DNA from: Turbatrix aceti
Lineage: Eukaryota; Nematoda; Chromadorea; Rhabditida; Panagrolaimidae
Direction of reading: 5' to 3'
DNA: 64,000 nucleotides
NCBI GenBank assembly: GCA_963969345.1
Contig: OZ017770.1
Span: 1,993,246-2,057,245, forward strand
The notes under the pieces were generated by a model. The model searched no databases and was not told where the DNA came from. It saw only the letters and a program-made list of their open reading frames with translations. The position numbers and the translations under genes were made by a program. Shown here in pieces: positions 47,498 through 59,833 of this stretch (position 1 is the stretch's first letter; each line of letters begins with the position of its first letter).

Positions 47498-50400
47498 GTT
47501 TGACTGTCCTACGCTAAAAGTCACACATTCATACCAAAAAAGCAAGGGAACAAGGTTTACGACACGCGTAAAAGAAAAAAACGTAAAAAGCAACCTAATT
47601 TCACCAGAGCAAGTCAAAAAAGAAAGACAACAGCGACAATGGTCGAAAGAATGACGAGACTGCGTCGATCTGCAACTCTACCACAAAACAGTCGTAGTAG
47701 GAGATCGCGTGCGCACTTTCATGATAACTTGCTCGCACTGTGTGCGTCCATAACCTAATGCAGAATGAGAGGGAGGATCGAGAGGCCATAAAAAATGGAC
47801 GTTATAAATTATATCGCATATTATATCAAATTTAATCAAGAACCTGATTTCACAGTTACACACATGTTTTTACGAGTTTTTTTTTCACAATTTTGGTGTA
47901 AAAGCCGATTTTTCCTGTGAAAGGAGGGGGGATAGATGAAGTTTTTTTACCATGCAAGTGATCAGAACGCACGCATACAATCAACGATTTATAATGACAT
48001 TTTTTTACGTTTCACAAGGGTTTTTCAAAGGCTAGAAGACATCACAGGAAAAACAGTAACAACGCAAACGGAAGATAGTTTATGATCGCCTATATTGTTG
48101 ATTTCCGAATTAATTATTCTTCCTTTGTCAACTGCGCGGGTAAATGATGTAAAATTGTCTACGGGCGAAACCCATCACACTATTTCCGTTCTATGCATGT
48201 TTGTGCGTGTGTCAGAAAAAATTTTTTGTTGGTCCGTTTGAATTTTTCATGTTTGACATTTTGATAAGGGGTTTAATTGTGTTTTTAAAGGGGTGGTTGA
48301 GATAACAAAGGACACTCGGTCATTATTAGCCCCTTCATTTTCCAATATTTCTCTCCCGTTAAATTTTTTTCTCTCCTGGATCCTATGACTATGAATTTTT
48401 AAGCTTATATCAATAAAAATTCTTATCATTGACACCCCAAAATCGTTATGAACGCAAGGTATGTGCATTAGGTAAGATATTTTGATTTTTGTGGTACTTG
48501 CAATCATTTGTAACCATGTCTGTGACTTCCATTATGCATTTCCGGTCTCTTCACATTTTGTTAAACATTATATTCTTTGTTCTGTAACGTTTTTTTATTT
48601 TTTTGTTGAAGACTGACGTGGTTTATGCCGTAACACCTGGAAATGATTATTGTATGCTAGCTAGCCATGGTATGAAACATCACATTTTTTGGGAGGGGAA
48701 TACAACAGTCAAAAACCGTTGTGTGTGTGTTACATTGAGGCATTTGAAAACCTCTTAAGCAGACTGTGTGTTTTTTTCTGACTAATTCTCTTGATTCACA
48801 AACTCTGAGAAATCGAAGCACAAACCTAATGGTAGCGTACTGCAAGGCTGCACGATGTGATTTGTAGGGACAAATCAACCCAGGTTGTTCCGCTTAATCA
48901 AGTTCTCCTGTTTTCTAACCCCTTCCTTCCTCCTCCTTTAACCTCTTGTTCTCGATGATGAAGCGATTTTTGTTTTGAAATCACGCTACTCGGTATTTCT
49001 GGCCTAGATAGACAATTTTACAACACTCGGGTGGTGCAATGGTTACCCTTACTACCCTTGCGCATGAACCATTTGTTCACCGTGGGCGCTGCAGTAGTAG
49101 TAGTCGTCTTCACGCACATTTTGCGCATACGTACACGACTGTTCACACGATGCTGAGAATGTTTTGCGCCTTAGAGGAAACGCATGTTCTCGACATGCAT
49201 ACCCAAAAATGTTCGGGGTGCGAGCGGCAGACCACTCCTAAACCCATAACATCTTTTGCATAGTTCTGAGATTTGCATTGCATTTATTTATTTATTTATT
49301 TATTTATTTCACCATTACTCAGTGGTTAGTTATCATTAGACCAGATGTTAGGAGGCACAAATGATGTCCACGTAGGTGTAAATGTCTCGATTCGTTTTGG
49401 GCGCGATTTTTGCATTGCATTATCCCCCCTTATTCACGTTCATCTCTCTCTTTGTTTATCACTTTCAAGGCCGACTGAGTTGTACCCGTTAATCTTTGTC
49501 ATTTTCTGATTTCCAGTTGATTTTTCGTTGTGCTTTGATCATCGCGTTTGTTTTGCACAAAAATTGGTAGAATGCCATGGCTTGGAACTTTTTTTGTTGA
49601 TACATATAACCCGGGAGATTTATCAGTCGTTCAGTAATGCTATTCATTTTTCCTTCTGTTTTTTACTTTTTGCGATGTATGATTTTTTTGTTGTATGCGT
49701 TTCCGTTAGATTTCTGAATGCAAGCATTAATAAAAAGAAAAGAACGACGTGCTTTCATGATCTGAGACCGCTTGCTATGACGATAATGACAACGATCAAT
49801 TTCCGTTATGTCGCGACACATTCCGCGCATTCCTTCATAAATGTATGCTTTGGTCACAGTGGTTTTATCTTCTAAATACGCAACTTTGAGCTTTTAAAAA
49901 CTCGATAAGTAAACAATGATCGAAAAAATCGTTTATTTATTTTTTATTCATGTTTGTTTGTTCTTTTGATACTTCTTTATATGCACGAATTAAAAAATTT
50001 AAACTTTTAATGTCACCACCCCCGTTTCCTCCCACCTTCCGTTGCCTAATGCATTTCGGAATTTCTGAGATCATCTGCATACAAATTTATTATTTTCGTA
50101 AGGCCGCGATACTTATAAACTATCTATGAGAGGGTTCCCTATTGCATCTGTTATCTATAAACCCGCTCAAATAACATTCCACAATTACGCTGATACCGAA
50201 CGCTTAGTTAGTGAAAAAAATCCTATTTTTATTGATAACATTTTTAATACCATTTTTAAAATTATTTTAAACAAAAAAACGTACCATGCACGCTCGGGAG
50301 CGTGATTTGAGCTAAAAATAAGGGAAATAGCTTAAAGATTGTTTTTGAGTAAAACAAGCTGGCCCAGGTGCAATCAATGCGGATATTAACGTTTTCTCTT

Positions 50401-50731
50401 TCCCTCGTTCCGGACACGTTGTTGAACTATGTCTTTCGAGCTGGTGAAGTTTTTCCCTTGCATTGTTGCTTGCCACAATGCAAAATCAAGGGAGGGAGGG
50501 AAATTCCAACAATCTTCGCGGTTTTTCAAGCGGTATTGCGCAATTTTTCTTGAACGATTCATGCTTCTAATCGTGAAATGTTGGCATTCCACTGCGTGAT
50601 AAGATTTGTTTCGGTGTTGAAGCATCCCAAAAAATAGTGTAACGCGAATGCTATCAGAAATAACTTGCATTTTTTGCATTCTTATGATTTTTCTTAACAG
50701 CTGGCCCTCCTTATTGCAGTAGCTGTTTCGC
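47498..50731. other. Gene-free region between AKR and VGLL4-like genes
   Basis: 3.2 kb without recognisable exons on either strand. It is AT-rich, with a (ATTT)7 tract. It contains the two divergent promoters. Near the right end, acceptor-like TTAACAG (about 50700) and TTATTGCAG (50719) suggest a 5' UTR intron or trans-splicing for the VGLL4-like gene. Confidence 0.5.
49282..49309 (+). repeat. (ATTT)7 microsatellite
   Basis: Seven perfect ATTT units are directly visible in intergenic DNA. Confidence 0.9.
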
Positions 50732-52073
50732 ATGTTTGGTGCGCCCAATCCAACCGCCGCCGCTCAGGCATCAGTCACGAGCACACCTACTACTCTCGAA
50801 ACCGACATGAACGGTACTAGCATTGCCCCCAATATCCTTCGATTTAATTTCTCTTCTCTGAACAACAATCCTTTTTCGACATTTCCGATGGGTTTTCCCT
50901 ACAACGTCAATGGATCGGTTCCACCACCGATGAGCAGTGTTCCGCCACCGACTACCTACTCCCTGATGCCCCAGTTCAATCAATTCAATCAGCCCCTAAA
51001 TACGCAACCCCCTCCTAACTATCTGCCCCCTCCGCCACCTCAAATTCCTCCACCCCCATGCCAGCAGTCGACTCCATCTACGGCGGATCTTGCCTTTGCC
51101 CAGCAAGCTCTGGACGATGCGATCAAAAAGGCTCTGAACAACATGCTTACACCACCGCCCCCTATTTCCGCTTCCTCGCCACCCAGCACCAATGGTACTC
51201 CCGTCAGCGCCCGTAGCTTCGACGAAGATCAGGTTTGTAATTCTTTAAGAGCTGTAATCACTGTAATGGACTGGTCGAATCAATTAATTAAACTTTAACG
51301 AGTGGTCATTTTCTTTTTTTAGCCGCTTGATCTGTCGCTGAAGAGTAGCCAGGCGAGCAGCGTGTCCGGAGAATTCTCGTTGCCGGGTACCTCTAGCTTT
51401 CGTCCAAGTGTCATTCACGGCAATGGATTAAGTAAGTCAATTTCATGCGTCATTTCACTTTCAATCTTTTTAAATTTCACTTTTTATAGACACGATAAAA
51501 AATACTGACATCAAGAGAAGTGCTTCATCGGTTAGCTATCGACCGCAACCAGAACCCGATGTTTCGGAACATTTCCGACGCTCGTTAAGCGGCAAATGGC
51601 CCCGGCGCACTCCAAACTCCGGGTATCGTTCTGTTACACAGATGAACAATCATGTATCATTACAATCGGTAAATTCCGGTGGGGGTGGCAATTCATTGCT
51701 GCCACGGCAGGATGCATCAAGAAGCAACTCACCTTTTGCCGCTCCATCGATCACAAAACGATTTTCATCTTCATCGCCCCGCTCGGCGTGCTCCAGTCCA
51801 CAGATTCGACGGGTCGCAAGCATTCCGACGAGTTCCCACATTATAGTGTCTGAAGGCGACGATGGACAAGGTGAGGAATAGCAAAAGTGGGCGAGGCTTT
51901 CCTCCATGGCCCTTGGCCTTGGCCCAAAACATCGACAAAACAATGCAACTCATACAAACGCCATTTCAGTCGAAACTCATTTCCGCCGTGCCCTTGGCAA
52001 TGAAATGTTCGAAAGGATTCAACGCGACCACGCCGCCGCTGTCGCCACAAAAGATCTGGAGAAGAAGCGTTGA
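50732..52073 (+). CDS. VGLL4: Vestigial-like 4 / Tgi-type TEAD cofactor
   Basis: Four exons: 50732-51232, 51323-51431, 51490-51870, 51970-52073; 364 aa. It contains two Tondu (TDU) motifs: VSEHFRRSLSGKW (228-240) and VETHFRRALGNEMFERI (331-347). Paired TDU motifs mark VGLL4/Drosophila Tgi, which bind TEAD/Scalloped and oppose YAP/Yorkie in the Hippo pathway. The first motif has SLSGKW where ALGxxW is usual. The disordered N-terminal half is Pro/Asn/Gln-rich with PPNY (94-97), a PPxY WW-domain ligand as in Tgi. PLDLSLK (168-174) matches the PxDLS CtBP-binding motif. The second TDU is formed across the last intron, which supports the splice. It is nuclear; it ends EKKR. The start is the first Met after TTATTGCAG. 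Confidence 0.88.
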
Positions 52074-53111
52074 GGGTCTGTGCAGGCGTATTCTCGTTGC
52101 TCAGGAAGCAAGGAGACACGCCCGAATCATCCTGCGTATGTGCTTCCGTGTATTTTCTGTCCTGGTGTATTCCACATCATTAATATTTTATATACCAAAA
52201 GCGAACAAATCGAATTATTATTACTTGTGTGCTTTTTGATTTTTCGTTTATCACTTATTTGTCTTTTGAAAAGCGCATTATTCGGGGGAATGGTTGATTT
52301 AGCAGTTGTATTTAATTATCTTCATTCAAAAGACATACTGTTTTTTTTCATTTTGCACATGTTATTTTCTTCGTTCTATTAGCCGCTAAACGTGCTTTTG
52401 TTAGTCGTTATATTTAGTTCCAAATGACCTATTGTCACTTGTCAGGTGCGGTTTCGCACGCACATCATCTGATTGATCACTTTGATTACCTTCAGTGTTT
52501 GTCAGGATTGGGCCCACAATAGTGCCATTAATGCCCGTGTAAAATATTATTTTTCTCCGTAGTGCTTAAAAGTGTCACGCGTAAAAGTTGTGATTTATTT
52601 ATATTTATTTTTTGACGACAAATATGTTATGTTATAATTACATTGCGTAGTGTTATTAGAATAAAGTTTTTTCAACACTTTTGGACATCTTAAAAGTATT
52701 TTAATGGTTTGCAAATGTGAACAATTAACTACAGCTGTATTGCATAATACGGTCATAAAAACGGGTGGCGCTTTGCCAAGGCACTCCGTCGGTGGGAGCC
52801 AAGTTTAAACGTGCGAAAAAGGCGACATCGCCGAAAGACGACGAATAAAATGTTCAGCTTACTTAATTAGGGTCTCTAGCGCAAAAATGGTTGACTGTGT
52901 TGGCAACTGAGACTTCGCTTTTTTTGTTGCTTTCTAAAACTTCCGACGTGGCTGACATTGTTCTATCATTGTTCCCTAATCCTGACCGTTTTTGCTCCTT
53001 AATTTCCGAAAGAATACACGACGCAGAGCAGGAAATTGCCAAAATTGAGCAAACGCACTTTGCTTTTTTAGTCATCACTCTCATTTGACTCGCCACTTGC
53101 CATACGTCGGC
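52074..53111. other. 3' UTR and intergenic region before globin
   Basis: The left part is VGLL4-like 3' UTR. From about 52890 to 53090 a stop-free frame without ATG reads KTSDVADIVLSLF and SERIHDAEQEIAKIEQ, which looks protein-like. I could not join it in frame to the globin or to another gene, so it is left unassigned: leader, unannotated exon or chance. Confidence 0.35.
52660..52665 (+). terminator. AATAAA poly(A) signal, VGLL4-like gene
   Basis: Canonical hexamer about 590 nt after the stop codon; the nearest clear candidate downstream of this gene. Confidence 0.4.
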
Positions 53112-54348
53112 ATGTATCGAGAGCAAACTTTGGCGTCTAACCTAGCTAATTGGTACGAGTTTAACGAAGACGACAGGAGGATTCTCAAACTATCATGGTC
53201 TGTCGTTGCCGACGGAGATCGCCATGAAATGACGAATCTTGGTGTGAGTATATATACAATGATTTTTAACCAGGTAACTCATTGCTATATTTGTCTCCTA
53301 TTTTTTACACGTCGTCTGTCTTAGCTAGTTCCTAATTAATGTCTCTACATTTAGTGCCCCGAAGCAAAGCTTCTCTTTCCATTCATGAAATTCGATGGCA
53401 AAGAAGCCCAGACGAGTGGTTTTCGTTTTCAAGCCTTACGCTTTACCCAGGTACTAATTTAATATAACACATGCACACACTTCAACGGGAACGTGGCACA
53501 ATTATAGGTATTGGAAAGTGCTATAAACAATCTGGATCGTTTGTCATCGCTAGACGTAATATTGGACAACCTAGGTCGACGTCATGGCAGACTGGAGTCG
53601 AGTACTGGTTTTCGCAAAGCCTATTGGTTTGTCTTTCTAGAATGTGCCATTTGTAAGCTACGATACTTGATGGAAAAGCCTCATAAGAAACGAGCTGCCC
53701 ATATGACTGCCGACGAAATAGATCACGCAGTTATAATGTGGCGTCTTCTCTTGCAAGACGTAATAGCTCGGATTGAAGTAAGAAACTATCTTTTTTTTTC
53801 TTTACCCTTTAAGGGCTATTTTTATAAACACAATACAATTTTTTGCAGCACGGATATGACGTAGATCTTGCAAATCGAGTTCACAGTCAGGAAAACAGTG
53901 AGACTGTTTCTGAAGCACCTACCGAGCGTTCGCGAGCGCCTAATTTAAGTGGTAAGTGTCGGCCTTGGCAGACAATTTAAAGACACCAAAAAGCATCCAC
54001 CCCAGTCAATATACCGGGATTTTCTCTAATGTTTTGTTCTAACTGCTTTATGGATGTCAAAAAGAATGCATCCCGCTTCTTCCGCAACATTTTTTTCGTC
54101 AAGAAGGATTAGCGGGCTTACTTCTAAAATGCTAAAATACGGCATAATTAGCGCAGCATTCAACGCTTCCCCTGTGGCCAATATTTAAGAAAGCGATTAT
54201 TGTCCTTTTTTGTGCAATTCCAGCGTACTCTCGATCGTCATCAAATGTCATTCTCAAGAGTGATTCCAGTATGTCGTTCACGGATAAATTGGCTAACTTC
54301 AACCCATTCAAAAACAGAAAGAACAGCACTATGGACTCAAAAAAATAG
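53112..54348 (+). CDS. Globin with C-terminal extension
   Basis: Five exons: 53112-53273, 53355-53450, 53508-53777, 53849-53951, 54224-54348; 251 aa, against about 150 for a bare globin. The fold runs from LKLSWSVV (helix A, about 30) through LFPFMKFDG (CD Phe region) and FRFQALRF, which puts Gln at E7, to LGRRHGRL with the proximal His F8, and FRKAYWFVFLECAI (helix G). Gln at E7 is common in nematode globins. It is a haem protein; binding, sensing or electron transfer cannot be separated by sequence. After about 180 a Ser/Glu-rich tail of some 70 residues follows, ending STMDSKK. The N-terminal Met is the first in frame; an additional upstream exon is possible. Confidence 0.85.
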
Positions 54349-54466
54349 TACACATGTTGCACACGCCGTTTCTTTCATGTTTCAGTTCTTTTTTTTTGAC
54401 CATTTGTGAGACACCGGCAAGGTACGTAATGCTCAGCTTTAATTTCATATAGTAAGCCGCACGTTT

Positions 54467-54472
54467 AATAAA
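54467..54472 (+). terminator. AATAAA poly(A) signal of the globin gene
   Basis: Canonical hexamer 118 nt after the globin stop, before the convergent PDZD8 gene. Confidence 0.55.
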
Positions 54473-54612
54473 GGAAAAAGAGCTTTATGTGAGATGCTTT
54501 GTATCAATTTCTATCCGTTATTAAATCACCCGGAATCTGGTTATGGGTATAACATGTGTTACATACAAAAAAATACTGTTGGGTCAATTTGGAAGAGCAA
54601 GGGGTAAGTTGG

Positions 54613-57600
54613 TTATTCGAAAGAAGTAACGGATATATCATCGTCATCGGCAGGCTTGATGACACCACAGTAGTGCAGCATGAGAATGGTCAGGGCTTGA
54701 AGACGCATGTCAACTTTGCGAAACTCGACGCTGTTATGGTTACGAATCTGACGACGTTGGTGGGTAATCTTGTCGACTTCCTCCTGGATTATGCAGACCT
54801 GCTGATCAGCTAGCTGGGTCCGCTCCGACTCAGTGTGGTCAGCAAAAACATAGCGATTGACTGACCGAAGATTGTTGACCACCGCCTCGTTGTATGAGTT
54901 TTCGGGATCGAAGTACAGTTTGCGAAGTGCGGTACTGCCACTCAGACGGTTAAGGAAGTCCTCTTCGATGATATTCTGCAAGGAAAAAAAAGTACTTTGC
55001 ATTTCAGTGTCTGTGCAGTTAGTGTGTTCTAGCATATAGCTAAAGTCGTCATGCAACAAAATAAATTATGACATACACACATTTAGTGCTGCTAATACAT
55101 GGGAATGATGAATAAATTTAAACTTACATGAACGTATACCAATCCACCAGAAGTCAATGCTTGTTTCTTGTTGCTCGGCAGAATGTTTCGCACGTTACGA
55201 ACGACACGGGAAAACATTTTTTCTTTGTTAACACTGCCGAATCGACGACCATCGGTAGACGGGGTAGACGACGGAGGAGTACCAAGCGGCACGCTATTAG
55301 CCACATCAATGATATCGCTAATGACGGATGCTGACGGCGAATGATGATGGTCATTTGAGTCGGCAGCGTTGGGACCATTAATCGCGCCCGAAGTTACGAC
55401 ACGAGAAGAGTTAGCATCGTTTGATGGTCCGGATGTTGTCGAAGTGGTAGGCGATCCCCGAGCAATGCAAGGAATACAGCAATTTTGGACGCATTTTTTG
55501 TGAATTGCCATGCCACAAATAGAGCATCGGTTACAGCGAGAAAATACCGTTTTACCGCATTGCTGACAACTAATTGTTCCGGCTTTAAAGCCATCGGGTT
55601 TCCATTGGTGAGCGGTGAAGTTACGAGGCGACAACAAGCTTTCACTAAAAGTGGCACATTATGAGATAAATGCATATAAGGAGGGAGAGGAAAGCAGAAA
55701 ATGTCAGTGACTACAAACCTCTGAAGCATAGAGTCAACTTGCTGCAAGAGTTGAGGATTACCGGGAAATTCGTGAAAAGAAAGCAGAATTTCGCCAAAGC
55801 AAAGAAGAGGGTCAAAGCCGGGGCGGTTAGACATTGTCGTTATTTTTTCTCCTCGAAGCGCAAATGACTGAGTGAAAGTCTTGCTGAGAGTCTGACGGGA
55901 ATCGTAGATAATCTGAGGTATATAGATGGATGTGTATCCCAGCAATTTGGCAGGCTCATCAGAACCCGGAGTCTTGGCAAAGACCTTGACATTGAGGAAT
56001 TTCGTCGTATGGCGCAGCATGAACACCAAGCTTTGGCCCCAGAATGGATCCTAAAAACGCGTACCAAATAACAGATTGTGTCCTAAGCATGATGAAAAGC
56101 GAACCGTATCGAGGGATACACTCTTGGTGTGCTGTCGAAGGCAAGTAGACGGCCCATTTGAGTCGATACTCAAAGATGAATGTCGGAAGCTTTGTTCCAC
56201 AGCCTCGGTGGCAGTCTCTACTGTTTCCATTGAATTATGTTTGCTGAGGGGCTTACGTGGAGTCGATGACGAAGGGGGCAAAGAAGTGAGTTTTGCAAAA
56301 TGTGGAACGCTGTGCACAGACCGAAGGTTGGATGTCTCATTGTCGCGGGGATACACATCATCAACAGAATAAAATTTCCGCATCTGGGGATGAGATGTAG
56401 TGTTTTCCGGTGCAACAACTGTCGTGTCAAAGACGACATTTGACGATACAACGGACGCCGCGTCAAACAGCGTGGTTATCGTACTGTCCTGATCGCGATA
56501 ATGTACAGCGGGATCAATAAGAGACGTGCTATCGATATTTGCGTCATTCGACGGCTCGACGGGAGAAGCGCGACCGGTAGGAGGTGCTGATGCCGGGCGT
56601 TCGAATACAATAGGGTAGCCCTCGGCAATCTCGCGTTCAATAGCGACGATCGCTTCCTTGCCCAGACAAGATAACAGCCCATCAAAAAGCCGACTGGTCG
56701 GAATCCGACGATTGTTAAGCCCAATGATGACGTCGCCCTTGCGGAATCCCGATTTTTCCGCTAGCGAGCCCTTGGTCACTTCGGCAACGCATACTGAATT
56801 CTTCTGAGTCGAAGTAACCATGCCAAAGTCGCCAGTAAATGGCTGTACAACGATGTGGAAGCAATGGCAATTCTTTGAATCGACAATCGAGTAAAGCTTA
56901 TTGCTCAGTTCGAGTGTACAAAAAACTTCGACATCGGGATTTAGGGCAATGTCTTTGTTAAGCCTCGTGCAATTCAGGACTATCACTTCAAGACCGTGCT
57001 TGTCAAACTGGAGGTTATTTGGAATGAATTCTGAAAACAAAATACGGCCAATTAGAGAGAAAGAAAAACAGACAGAAAACAACTTACGGGGTATCGTGGG
57101 TTGCAAAAGAGGATTGACGAAAAAGGGCTTATCCCGACACTTGAAATTCGGAAACACGTGTTTACGATTGATAAGCCGACGGATGTGGTTGTTGAACATC
57201 GGCACGACAAAAGGCTGCATGGGGCCAAAGAACGGACAATTCAGATCGAGTTGAATTTCCGGCTCTTTTTCGAAGGCGAAAGCCCAATGAGCATAGGGTA
57301 GACGTTCGAACATGAGAAGCAAACTTCCACGCAAATGTTCCAATCGCATTTTGAATGACGAAGGAGTGCCTCGGTATTGGACAAATGAATTGAGCTCAAA
57401 TCCTCCCCGATACTCGACATCGATGACAAAGTGAAGCTTTCTGAATTCTCCTTGAGCATTGAGATCGGATGACTTTACACGAATTGAATGGATTATTGGT
57501 ACTTGTTCGCCAAAGTTGATGTCTTCCAGATCAAGATCCTAAAAAAATTTATTGCAATTATTCTTTCTTTTGCATTTTATATAAAAAACTGACGACTTTG

Positions 57601-58015
57601 AGTGCGAATTTGTCTCTCAACTCGGCCAGATGATATTTAATTTTTGATAACACCCATCTGAAAAAAATCATGAGTCACGGCTTCCTTCCTTATCATAAAA
57701 AACGACGCACTGTCGGAACCAACGTGTGTGTTTATTTTCTTGGAAAATAAACTTGAGAATCAAGCTGAGAGCGTAGCACGATTCTGAGCGAGCTTCTGTT
57801 CCATTCGCTCCGGAGAGAAGAAACTGGCAAAGTTCCTACAAATTTTTGGACTTGCAGAGGTGTTCCCATAAAAATAAAACGAAGCTTACGGGAGGAAGGT
57901 CTAGTCTATCTCTGTGTGGTCTGTTAATGGGTGCGTACGATCCTGTGATAAAGAACAAGTATGAGATGAAGCCAACGATGATCGTACACACTACACCGAG
58001 GGCAAATTCCAACAT
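54613..58015 (-). CDS. PDZD8: PDZD8-like SMP-domain lipid transfer protein
   Basis: Eight exons on the minus strand: 58015-57890, 57835-57711, 57657-57594, 57538-57088, 57030-56105, 56050-55719, 55644-55128, 54975-54613; phases join to 967 aa. PDZD8 sits in the ER membrane and moves lipid to late endosomes/lysosomes and mitochondria. Order: N-terminal membrane anchor (about 3-25), SMP domain (about 55-265; SCYALSLILKFIF, LRGSLLLMFERLPYAHWAF, PMFNNHIRRLINRKHVFPNFK), a C2-like segment (LEVIVLNCTRL), PDZ (about 315-400; VTKGSLAEKSGFRKGDVI), a Ser/Thr-rich linker, a second C2-like strand set (LLGYTSIYIP), a C1 zinc finger (H..W then CQQCGKTVF, CSICGMAIHKKC) and a helical C-terminus. The ATG follows directly after TTATTTTAG, so a leader is probably added there. 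Weakest junctions: the GTTCGC donor of exon 5 and GTCAGT of exon 3. Confidence 0.93.
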
Positions 58016-58899
58016 CTAAAATAATAAAAAAAATTTTAATAAACACCGACACGCCAGTAGCACGCCAACACGGAGAAAAGAAAATGAAAAAACGATAGAC
58101 TAACAAAAGTTGTGAAGAAAAGACAGAGGAGCGGCCTCCCTTACACGAATGGATGACAATCGTCCTCGAATCGCTCCACGATCTCTTTTGTATATACATA
58201 AACACATATTCTCGTGTCCAGTTGAAGTTAGGACAATTACAGCAAACCAGAAAGCAAGTGAAAACTCGCGATAACAATAACGGGCTTAAAATGACGCCTG
58301 ACAAACTCAGAACGTCAAAATTAAATTTTTGCATCAAGGTCGGTTGTTTTCTCCCTCCGGGCATGCGAAAGCACCATCGCTCTTTTATCTACTGCTCATT
58401 ATATTCAATAACACACCACTGGATGAATAATGCGTTTTTTTCCTTAATCGATGTTAACAACATTGGAATAGTGTTTGAAACATAACCGTAAGTCAATGAA
58501 AAACGTACAACTCATTGGTGTTCGGTTGTGACCAAAGTCATAAAAGACATGCCAGCGTGAAAGAGAGAGACAGAGACAGACAGGAAAGCAGAGTCAAAGC
58601 GTTTGCTGTCAACGTTAATCAATGGATACATAGTTGAGTAAGTCAAGGAAGGAGTCGACTCTTCTGCATTATCATGCATTGTGTTACGAAGAAAAAACAC
58701 ACGGGCTATGAATAGTACGAGATTGAACGCATGTCCATGCAGTGGACCGTACGACAGTTATCTGCGTAGATTTTACGCACTGCGCGCATTCCGATACTCC
58801 TGACACGACTTTTTTTATTTGCCTTGTTGCTGTTTTTTTCTGCTGCGGACAGGTAGTCTTTTTTTGGCTCTCTCAGCTGTGAGCTCAGTGTGGGCGATC
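58016..58899. promoter_or_regulatory. Divergent promoter region between PDZD8 and MRPL46
   Basis: The two genes diverge from this 884-bp segment, so it must carry both promoters. No coding exon is recognised. Acceptor-like CTCTCAG and GAGCTCAG lie at about 58870-58890 just before the MRPL46 ATG. Confidence 0.55.
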
Positions 58900-59833
58900 A
58901 TGATTTCGATGTCTCGCGTGGTTCTCGCTTCCGCAGCAGCTGCGATTAAGCAAAGCGTTGCTCCTAAGTGGGATATCTATGCCGCTGTTGCTATCTGTCG
59001 TCAGTCGGTGGTCGCTCCTCGGATGAATCCTGTTCAGCAGCGATTTGCTGATATGCAGAGCACGATTGAAGGCGAGCGCGCGTACAAATCGGATTTTGAT
59101 CTTCGTATGGATCAGGATAAGATGTAAGTATTCCTTTTTTCACGAATATATGGGTTACGTGGATGTTTCAGTCTTCTAGCGAAGCGTGCACAACTTGAGG
59201 CTGACGGAAAGGATCTTTCGCAACTCGATGGCGAGATTGGAATCGCAGCTGAGGTTCAGGAAGACGAATGGAAGCGTCGAGAAGAAACGTTCCTCACTGC
59301 CAACCCCTTTGACGTCGACAAGGTCACAGCCAACGCTAATCCCAAGTCGTATGCCCGTTTTCTGGATCAGAAACTTGTCCTGCTTACCCGCCAACGGTTT
59401 TCGCCGGCTAGCAAGGACTATCAGTCTCCATGGATTCTGCCGCAGTGGAAAAACGAAGGCGAACCTCTTCGACAGGTCTGTCGTCTTTTTTTTTAACTGT
59501 TGGTTGTATTTTTCAACGGTTTTATAGACAGTCGAGCATTTTCTTGGTGAAATTTTTCTCGGTGACACCCAGCTGACCATTTATGGCAACGCACCTGCAT
59601 GGCACGTTACGTATAAGTATCCCAAGAAGTTGAGACAATCTTTGTCGACTGACAGCGTCGGCGGAAAGGTCTTTGTCTTCCCCGTTGTTCTGCACCACGA
59701 CATCAACGAGGACTTTGTCGTGAATGACAAGGTCATCGGCGACTACCACTGGGCAACTGCCACCGAAGCGGGTCAACTTCTGGGATCTGGCAATCCATTT
59801 ACCAAGCATATTCCCCATTTATTGTATGCCTAG
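58900..59833 (+). CDS. MRPL46: Mitochondrial ribosomal protein L46
   Basis: Three exons: 58900-59123, 59172-59475, 59528-59833; 277 aa, as expected (about 270-280). It is a large-subunit mitoribosome protein with a degenerate Nudix-like fold. A basic/hydrophobic N-terminus (MISMSRVVLASAAAAI) fits a mitochondrial presequence. Family landmarks: WDIYAAVAICRQSVVAPRMNPVQQ, a charged helical segment, the SPWILPQWKNEGEPLRQTVE stretch that corresponds to the Nudix-like core, NAPAWH, KVFVFPVVLHH and the C-terminal W.TATEA. A second in-frame Met at 58909 could be the true start. Confidence 0.94.

Noticed and set aside
48265..48285. GGTTTAATT resembling the start of the nematode SL1 leader.
   Set aside because: The match stops after nine bases, and no donor-bounded 22-nt leader or Sm site follows.
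49030..49100. GGTGGTGCAATGGTTA-like words resembling a tRNA D-arm.
   Set aside because: No matching acceptor stem, anticodon arm or GTTCRA T-loop can be placed downstream.
52891..53090. Protein-like stop-free frame upstream of globin (SERIHDAEQEIAKIEQ).
   Set aside because: It has no ATG in frame and no splice join to the globin that keeps phase. It is noted in the intergenic entry but not called as a gene.
57924..58364. 146-codon minus-strand open frame overlapping the PDZD8 start.
   Set aside because: It is in another frame from the spliced PDZD8 exon 1 and looks like Cys/Phe-rich chance sequence.
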